A DNA stretch of 11,768 nucleotides from JAPLFM01 sp964650885 (GTDB taxonomy: Bacteria > Bacteroidota > Ignavibacteria > Kapaibacteriales > UBA2268), in NCBI GenBank assembly GCA_964650885.1, contig CAZYXG010000058.1, positions 1-11,768 of the forward strand. Reading direction: 5' to 3'. Made by a program: the position numbers and the translations under genes. Below are positions 6,603 to 11,768 of the stretch, one piece after another (positions within the stretch are counted from its first letter, which is position 1; each line of letters begins with the position of its first letter). Under the pieces are notes generated by a model. It was not told the DNA's origin. It did not search any database and saw only the letters and a program-made list of their open reading frames with translations.

Positions 6603-7292
6603 GTGTTTTCAGAATTTATAAAGTCAACAATTTTAAGCAAAGTGGTCGTAGCAGTAACAGGAGCTATGATTACAGGCTTTTTGGTTGCTCACATTGCTGG
6701 TAATTTATTGATGTACATTGGAGCAGAAGCGTTCAACTCCTATGCCCACAATTTATCCAATATGCCAGTATTAGTTTGGGGAAATAGAATTGCACTATTA
6801 ATTGCACTCATTCTCCATACATTTGCAACAATTAGATTAGTAATGTATAATAAGCAATCCAAACCTGTTGGTTATAAAAGTCCAACTTATACAAAATCAA
6901 CATTTAGCTCTCGTAATATGATTTTTATGGGTTTTGTGCTTTTATTTTTTGCTATCTACCACATCTTGCACTTCACAGCTGGAGTAATTGACCCAGCAAC
7001 ATTTAAAAGTAATTTAGAATTTACACTTGCCAATGGTGAAAAAGCACACGATGCTTATAGAATGGCTATCCTTGGTTTTCAAAATCCACTGATTGCTGTC
7101 TTTTATGTGATAGCAATGATTAGCTTAGGATTGCACTTGAACCATGGCGTGAGTTCTTTATTTCAAACTCTTGGTATCTATGGTGATAAGTTTACTAAAA
7201 ATGCAAAAAAGATTGGATCTGCTTTTGCAATTATTTTAGTAGCTCTTTTCAGCTCCATTCCAATTGCTGTAATGTTAAAAATTTTAAAATAG
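6603..7292 (+). CDS. sdhC: Succinate dehydrogenase/fumarate reductase cytochrome b subunit, diheme type B
   Basis: This is the membrane anchor of complex II, binding two b-type hemes and the menaquinone site and passing electrons to or from SdhB. The 229-residue protein has five hydrophobic segments (about 14-39, 57-81, 104-125, 159-182, 204-227), as in the single-anchor type B family of Bacillus, Wolinella and Bacteroidota. Histidines placed as in axial heme ligands are His30 (VAHIAGN), His72 (LHTFATIRL), His120 or His123 (YHILHF) and His178 or His181 (LHLNHG). A single large anchor with no sdhD fits a diheme enzyme. Translation starts at GTG with a good Shine-Dalgarno sequence. The gene opens the operon and is followed by sdhA after 12 bases. 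Sequence alone does not decide whether the complex works mainly as succinate dehydrogenase or as fumarate reductase. Confidence 0.93.
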   Translation: MFSEFIKSTILSKVVVAVTGAMITGFLVAHIAGNLLMYIGAEAFNSYAHNLSNMPVLVWGNRIALLIALILHTFATIRLVMYNKQSKPVGYKSPTYTKSTFSSRNMIFMGFVLLFFAIYHILHFTAGVIDPATFKSNLEFTLANGEKAHDAYRMAILGFQNPLIAVFYVIAMISLGLHLNHGVSSLFQTLGIYGDKFTKNAKKIGSAFAIILVALFSSIPIAVMLKILK

Positions 7293-7304
7293 GAATAGAA
7301 ATCA

Positions 7305-9221
7305 ATGACATTAGATGCTAAAATTCCTTCGGGACCCCTTCAAGATAAATGGGATAAACATCGTTTCGATATGAAACTTATAAATCCCGCTAATAAAAGA
7401 AAATATAAAGTATTAGTAGTTGGTACTGGATTGGCTGGTGCTTCGGCAGCAGCTTCTATGGCAGAGCTTGGTTACCAAGTGGAAGCATTCACTTATCACG
7501 ACTCTCCAAGAAGAGCTCACTCAATTGCTGCTCAAGGTGGTATAAATGCCGCTAAAAACTATCAAAATGATGGCGATAGCGTGTGGCGTTTATTCTATGA
7601 CACTGTCAAAGGTGGAGATTTCCGTGCTAGAGAAGGAAATGTTCATCGTTTGGCTCAAGTAAGTAAAAACATTATAGACCAATGCGTTGCTCAAGGTGTT
7701 CCTTTTGCTAGAGAATATGGTGGACTTTTAGCAAACCGTTCATTTGGTGGTGCTCAAGTTTCACGTACTTTCTACGCTAGAGGTCAAACTGGTCAACAAT
7801 TACTATTGGGTGCATACTCAGCTCTATCAAAAGAAATTGGTGGCGGCAGAGTAAAAATGCACAATAGAAAAGAAATGATGGATGTCGTGCTAATTGACGG
7901 GGTAGCACGTGGCATTATTACTCGTGATTTAATAACTGGAAAAATTGAATCCCACGTGGGTGATGCTGTTGTATTAGCCACTGGTGGTTACGGTAACGTT
8001 TTCTTCCTTTCAACAAATGCTCAAGCTTGCAATGTAACAGCTACTTATAGAGCATTTAAAAAAGGTGCATTGTTTGCAAATCCTTGCTACACACAAATTC
8101 ACCCTACTTGTATTCCTGTTTCTGGCGATCACCAGTCTAAATTGACGTTAATGTCGGAATCATTAAGAAACGATGGTAGAATTTGGGTGCCTAAACGCAA
8201 AGAAGACGTAACAAAACGTCCTGAAACAATCGCAGAAGAAGACAGAGATTATTACTTAGAAAGAAAATATCCAAGTTTTGGTAACTTATCTCCTAGAGAT
8301 ATTTCATCTCGAGCTGCAAAAGAAGCTTGCGATGACGGAAGAGGAATAAGTGCAACTGGCTATGGTGTATATTTAGATTTCGCTGATGCAATCAAAAGAC
8401 TTGGCGAAGATGCAATCAGAGAACGTTATGGCAATTTATTTGAAATGTACGAACGTATTACTGGCGATAATCCATATAAAACACCAATGATGATTTTCCC
8501 AGCTTCCCATTACACAATGGGTGGGCTTTGGGTAGATTATAACTTGATGTCCACAATTCCTGGACTGCATGTAATTGGTGAAGCTAACTTTAGCGACCAC
8601 GGAGCAAACAGACTTGGAGCATCAGCATTGATGCAAGGATTGGCAGATGGATATTTCATTCTTCCTTATACAATTGGAAATTATTTAGCTACTGCAAATA
8701 TTCCAAAAGTAGATACAAGTCATCAGGAATTTAAAAAAGCTGAAGTCGAAGCGAACGAAAAAATCAATAGAATAATGTCTATCAAAGGTAAACGTACACC
8801 TGTTTCATTCCATAAAGAACTTGGGAAATTAGTTTGGGATAAATCAGGTATGGCAAGAAACGAAGCTGGTTTGAAAGAAGCATTGCAAAGAATTCCTCAA
8901 ATTAGAGAAGAATTCTGGAGCAACGTAACCATACCAGGAAGCGGAGCTGAGCTAAATGTTGCCTTGGAAAGAGCTTTACGTACAGCTGATTTCTTAGAAT
9001 TTGCAGAGCTATTAGTACACGATGCACTTGAAAGAGATGAATCAAGTGGAGCTCACTATCGCGAAGAACACGTTCAACCAGATGGCGAAGCAAAAAGAGA
9101 CGATGAGAATTTTGCACACGTAGCAGCTTGGGAATATACAGGCGAGAACAGTAAACCTATTCGTCATAAAGAGGAATTAGTTTTTGAAAATGTAAAATTA
9201 GCCGTAAGAAGCTATAAATAA
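7305..9221 (+). CDS. sdhA: Succinate dehydrogenase/fumarate reductase flavoprotein subunit
   Basis: This is the catalytic subunit that interconverts succinate and fumarate on covalently bound FAD, facing the cytoplasm. The 638-residue product shows the FAD dinucleotide-binding motif GTGLAGASAAA (40-50) and the flavinylation site RAHSIAAQGG with His72 as the covalent FAD ligand. It also has a second FAD-binding glycine run ATGGYG (225-230) and the active-site residues: His267 in QIHPT, the proton-transfer Arg336 in SSRAAKE, His402 in HYTMGG and Arg436 in GANRLGASAL. The N-terminus, with an 'IP.GP...KW' opening and 'NPANKRK' before the nucleotide fold, is characteristic of Bacteroidota SdhA as I remember it. 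AGGA at 7291-7294, overlapping the sdhC stop codon, precedes the ATG by 10 bases. Its stop codon overlaps the start of the next gene by one base (TAATG). No residue needed for catalysis appears to be missing. Confidence 0.98.
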   Translation: MTLDAKIPSGPLQDKWDKHRFDMKLINPANKRKYKVLVVGTGLAGASAAASMAELGYQVEAFTYHDSPRRAHSIAAQGGINAAKNYQNDGDSVWRLFYDTVKGGDFRAREGNVHRLAQVSKNIIDQCVAQGVPFAREYGGLLANRSFGGAQVSRTFYARGQTGQQLLLGAYSALSKEIGGGRVKMHNRKEMMDVVLIDGVARGIITRDLITGKIESHVGDAVVLATGGYGNVFFLSTNAQACNVTATYRAFKKGALFANPCYTQIHPTCIPVSGDHQSKLTLMSESLRNDGRIWVPKRKEDVTKRPETIAEEDRDYYLERKYPSFGNLSPRDISSRAAKEACDDGRGISATGYGVYLDFADAIKRLGEDAIRERYGNLFEMYERITGDNPYKTPMMIFPASHYTMGGLWVDYNLMSTIPGLHVIGEANFSDHGANRLGASALMQGLADGYFILPYTIGNYLATANIPKVDTSHQEFKKAEVEANEKINRIMSIKGKRTPVSFHKELGKLVWDKSGMARNEAGLKEALQRIPQIREEFWSNVTIPGSGAELNVALERALRTADFLEFAELLVHDALERDESSGAHYREEHVQPDGEAKRDDENFAHVAAWEYTGENSKPIRHKEELVFENVKLAVRSYK

Positions 9222-10786
9222 TGACTACATTCTCTAAAGATGTAAAGATTTCATTATTAATTTTCATCTTAAGTTTTGGGTTATATTTAAGTACAATTAC
9301 ATCTAATTTTGCTTTGGCTCATGATAGTGTGTCTTATTTAAATATAATTAATTCAAATGTTTGGGATTTCCATCCACACCATTTGATGTATTTTCCTTTC
9401 AACAAATTAATAAAATTATTTTTTGTTGATTTGTTGGGGTTGAATATACCGAGCTATATAGTGTACTCGGGAATAAACAGCTTTTTTGGTTCTTTGACAC
9501 TTTTGATAATTTTTAGAAATTTTAGAATTCTTCAAGGAATATCTTTACAAAAGTCTCTTTCGTTGATACTTTTAATAGGATTTTCCTTTGGTTTCTGGTT
9601 CTATAGTATTTGCATTGAAACCTACATCATTCCAATATTCTTTCTGTTTTCAGTTTATTACTACTTAGTAAAGAACAAAATCGAAGAAAGTAATATGAAT
9701 TATTACATAATTGGTTTAATGTCAGGTTTAGCGACTATCTTTCATCAAATTTATGTATTACTTTTCCCTATAATTTTGATATACTTCATTATAGAAAAAA
9801 GGAAATATTATAGTATTTTCATCTTCACTTTGATGTATTGCTTAGCAGTAGGAGTTGCTTATTTCTCTGTGATTTTGTTTGTAGAGAAGATTTATACCTT
9901 AGATGAAATAATTAGTTGGTTAACTTTATACAACAATAATGGAAACATTAACTATTGGGTAAAACCAGGTATAAAAAGTCTATTCTTAGCAAGTATTGGT
10001 TTTTTAAGGACTTTTTTTGCAACTCATTTTTTGTTTGCAATTGCTGGAGTTGATAGTTATTTAAAATCAAAATTTGCAAATAATTTTTTAGAAGATGAGC
10101 TATTTCTAGTAAGAAATCTAAATCCAACAGTTGCAGCAATCTTTTTTATAAGTTATATAAGTTCTTGTTTATTTGTGATAAAAAGACTTATTTTTGATAG
10201 ATTAAAAGGAACAGCTTTCAAAGCAGAAAGTTTTTTGATTTTATTTACAGTTATATTCACTTTGTTCTTTCTATTTTGGTCCCCAGATAATTTAGAATTT
10301 TGGATACCACAACAGATGATTTTTTGTATATACTTTGTACTGAAAACAAAGTTTACAAAATTCACATACTTGCTAGCATTAACTTTATTTTGTGTGAATT
10401 TTTTTGGCACTATATTGTTTGCAAAAAATAGAACAAACAACTACTATGAAGTGATGTATAAAGATTTAGATAAAGTATGCAAAGAGATTAAACAAAATGA
10501 TTTTAAGTTAATTTCAATAACTGAAGTTACTTACGTAGGCAATAATTATCAGAAGCTATTTGGTGTTGATAGTATCTTAGCAATAGGAAATTTTGAAATA
10601 ACTAACTTAACAACAATCCCCAAAAACTATAAAGTGATATTGGTTACTAATAGATTTGGAGAAAAAACAAAAAGTTTAGTAGATTCATTTTATAATCAAT
10701 TACATTTGAACAAAAATTACAATGTAATTGATATTACAAATGAAAAGAAATATTATTTGATTGAAAATAATCAGGGAATGAAATAA
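9221..10786 (+). CDS. Polytopic membrane protein of unknown function, GT-C glycosyltransferase-like, inserted between sdhA and sdhB
   Basis: I do not recognise a named family. The 521-residue product begins with a membrane helix (about 9-30), then a loop holding AHDSVSY (33-39, Asp35) and HPHH (51-54). About ten more hydrophobic segments follow up to residue 401, then a hydrophilic C-terminal domain of roughly 120 residues. A first loop with an acidic residue and a His-Pro motif, a late WSPDNLEFW segment (353-361) and a terminal soluble domain recall GT-C glycosyltransferases, which use polyprenyl-phosphate sugars and face the extracytoplasmic side. That assignment is inference. No heme, flavin or iron-sulfur motif is visible, so a catalytic part in complex II is unlikely. 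It overlaps sdhA and sdhB by one base each (TAATG at both ends), so it must be cotranscribed with them. Sampled stretches are only 20-25% GC, against about 37-43% in the sdh genes, which suggests later acquisition. The ribosome binding site is weak (AAGAAG), so expression may rely on coupling to sdhA. Confidence 0.8.
   Translation: MTTFSKDVKISLLIFILSFGLYLSTITSNFALAHDSVSYLNIINSNVWDFHPHHLMYFPFNKLIKLFFVDLLGLNIPSYIVYSGINSFFGSLTLLIIFRNFRILQGISLQKSLSLILLIGFSFGFWFYSICIETYIIPIFFLFSVYYYLVKNKIEESNMNYYIIGLMSGLATIFHQIYVLLFPIILIYFIIEKRKYYSIFIFTLMYCLAVGVAYFSVILFVEKIYTLDEIISWLTLYNNNGNINYWVKPGIKSLFLASIGFLRTFFATHFLFAIAGVDSYLKSKFANNFLEDELFLVRNLNPTVAAIFFISYISSCLFVIKRLIFDRLKGTAFKAESFLILFTVIFTLFFLFWSPDNLEFWIPQQMIFCIYFVLKTKFTKFTYLLALTLFCVNFFGTILFAKNRTNNYYEVMYKDLDKVCKEIKQNDFKLISITEVTYVGNNYQKLFGVDSILAIGNFEITNLTTIPKNYKVILVTNRFGEKTKSLVDSFYNQLHLNKNYNVIDITNEKKYYLIENNQGMK
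10773..10777 (+). promoter_or_regulatory. Ribosome binding site of sdhB, within the preceding gene
   Basis: AGGGA sits 8 bases before the sdhB ATG and within the last codons of the membrane-protein gene. The inserted gene therefore supplies the translation signal that sdhB uses. Confidence 0.6.
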
Positions 10787-11538
10787 TGAAATTGAAATTA
10801 AATATTTGGCGACAAAAAAATGCAACTTCACAAGGTGCGATGGAAACACATTTAGTGGATCACGTTAGTGAAGATATGTCATTTTTGGAAATGCTCGATG
10901 AATTAAACGAGAAATTAATTTTAACTGGTAAAGAACCAGTTGCTTTCGATCACGATTGCCGTGAAGGTATTTGTGGTTCTTGCTCAATGACGATTAATGG
11001 TTGTGCTCACGGACCAGAAAAAGCAACAACAACTTGCCAATTGCACATGCGCAAATTCAAAGATGGCGATGAAATTAATATAGAACCATGGAGAGCTAAG
11101 GCATTCCCAGTTATTAAAGATTTAGTTGTTGATCGATCACCTTTTGATAGAATTATGCAATCAGGTGGCTATATTTCTATTAGAACTGGTGCTGCACAAG
11201 ATGCAAACAACATACCAATCTCTAAGAAAAATGCCGATTTAGCAATGGATGCTGCACAGTGTATTGGCTGTGGGGCATGCGTAGCAGCTTGCCCTAATGG
11301 AGCTGCAATGCTTTTCGTTTCAGCAAAAGTAAGTCAATATGCCCTATTGCCACAAGGTCAGCCAGAACGTAAAGAAAGAGTTATCAAAATGGTAGGTCAA
11401 ATGGAAAAAGAAGGTTTTGGAGCTTGCACAAACCATTACGAATGTGAGGCAGCTTGCCCTAAAGAAATACCAGCAAGCTTTATAGCCCAGTTAAATAGAG
11501 AGTTTATGGCAGCCAAAATGTTTAAAAGCAACTATTAA
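10786..11538 (+). CDS. sdhB: Succinate dehydrogenase/fumarate reductase iron-sulfur subunit
   Basis: This subunit carries electrons between the flavin of SdhA and the hemes and quinone of SdhC. The 250-residue protein has an N-terminal plant-ferredoxin-like domain whose [2Fe-2S] ligands are Cys58, Cys63, Cys66 and Cys84. The C-terminal ferredoxin domain has C159-x2-C162-x2-C165-x3-C169-P, and C214, C220 and C224-P further on. By the family pattern, Cys159, 162, 165 and 224 bind [4Fe-4S], and Cys169, 214 and 220 bind [3Fe-4S]. His217 occupies the position where a fourth cysteine would allow a 4Fe cluster. All ligands are present, so the subunit should be functional. The ATG overlaps the stop of the upstream membrane-protein gene (TAATG). 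Base composition (about 42% GC in one sampled stretch) matches sdhA and not the intervening gene. An intrinsic terminator follows. Confidence 0.98.
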   Translation: MKLKLNIWRQKNATSQGAMETHLVDHVSEDMSFLEMLDELNEKLILTGKEPVAFDHDCREGICGSCSMTINGCAHGPEKATTTCQLHMRKFKDGDEINIEPWRAKAFPVIKDLVVDRSPFDRIMQSGGYISIRTGAAQDANNIPISKKNADLAMDAAQCIGCGACVAACPNGAAMLFVSAKVSQYALLPQGQPERKERVIKMVGQMEKEGFGACTNHYECEAACPKEIPASFIAQLNREFMAAKMFKSNY

Positions 11539-11558
11539 TAAATCCTAAAACTTAAATG

Positions 11559-11591
11559 AAAAGCTCAAAAGTAAATTTGAGCTTTTTTTTT
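11559..11591 (+). terminator. Intrinsic terminator of the sdh operon
   Basis: AAGCTCAAA (11561-11569) pairs perfectly with TTTGAGCTT (11576-11584) around a six-base loop, and a run of T from 11583 to 11591 follows. It lies about 20 bases after the sdhB stop codon and before the next gene, so the sdh transcript should end here. Confidence 0.88.
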
Positions 11592-11667
11592 GCAATAATT
11601 TGTAACTTTTTGCTTAAATTGGGTTTATTAGATTATAATCAAAATCAATTTCTCAAAAAGGAATTTT

Positions 11668-11768
11668 ATGAAATTAATTATAGCATTCATATTCTTCTGC
11701 TATTCAATAACTTTTAGCCAAACATATAAAGTAGATTTAGGTGGAGTTTCGAATCAATATCCAACACA
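11668..11768 (+). CDS. N-terminus of a secreted protein, function unknown (runs off the window)
   Basis: An ATG at 11668 preceded by AAGGA (11658-11662, spacer of 5 bases) opens a frame with no stop up to the window edge, 33 codons plus two bases. The start MKLIIAFIFFCYSITFS followed by QTYK is a good signal peptide, with likely cleavage before Gln18. The cysteine at position 11 lies within the hydrophobic core and is not a lipobox. The mature part visible (Tyr-Lys-Val-Asp-Leu-Gly-Gly onwards) is too short to identify. It sits downstream of the sdh terminator, so it has its own promoter, not identified with confidence. Confidence 0.72.
   Translation, partial: MKLIIAFIFFCYSITFSQTYKVDLGGVSNQYPT

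Noticed and set aside
9948..10440. Minus-strand open frames opposite the inserted membrane-protein gene
   Set aside because: Their composition is what a hydrophobic AT-rich gene gives when read backwards. The plus-strand frame is continuous and fits exactly between sdhA and sdhB.
9221..10786. The inserted membrane protein as an SdhD-type second anchor or extra cytochrome subunit
   Set aside because: It has about eleven membrane segments and no paired heme-ligand histidines. The five-helix SdhC already supplies a complete diheme anchor.

Overview
This is an AT-rich bacterial window carrying ordinary chromosomal genes with no sign of phage, transposon, CRISPR array, tRNA or rRNA. The best guess at the host is a member of the Bacteroidota/Chlorobiota/Ignavibacteriota/Kapabacteria assemblage. 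The reasons are a three-subunit SdhC-SdhA-SdhB complex whose SdhA N-terminus and SdhC read like the Bacteroidota 'type B' diheme enzymes, a very large secreted protein joining a metalloprotease, a TolB-like propeller and an outer-membrane barrel, and low GC. Unlike typical Bacteroidota, several genes have readable Shine-Dalgarno sequences. The assignment is inference from gene content, not a placement.

Layout. Bases 129-1274 (+) encode a CpoB/YbgF-like lipoprotein with a coiled coil, a Lys/Glu-rich linker and C-terminal TPRs. It converges on a minus-strand cluster, and its intrinsic terminator lies inside the coding end of the neighbour. The cluster reads from right to left: a 1036-residue outer-membrane protein (6312-3202), a class III aminotransferase of the acetylornithine type (3176-1995) and TrmD, the tRNA m1G37 methyltransferase (1994-1305). 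The last two abut with no gap. A divergent AT-rich intergenic region (6313-6602) separates this cluster from the plus-strand succinate dehydrogenase/fumarate reductase operon: sdhC (6603-7292), sdhA (7305-9221), an unrecognised polytopic membrane protein (9221-10786) and sdhB (10786-11538), closed by an intrinsic terminator at about 11559-11591. A secreted protein starts at 11668 and runs off the window.

How the genes work together. SdhC anchors two hemes and quinone in the membrane, SdhA holds covalent FAD and oxidises succinate or reduces fumarate, and SdhB wires them together through three iron-sulfur clusters. The puzzling element is the 521-residue membrane protein between sdhA and sdhB. 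It is joined to both by one-base TAATG overlaps, is clearly more AT-rich than its neighbours, and looks like a GT-C-type membrane glycosyltransferase rather than a respiratory subunit. The envelope theme recurs in the lipoprotein, the protease-propeller-barrel protein and the final secreted protein.

The most notable observations are the interrupted sdh operon, the three-module outer-membrane protein, and the terminator embedded in trmD. I did not find a clear, wholly new multi-gene system.
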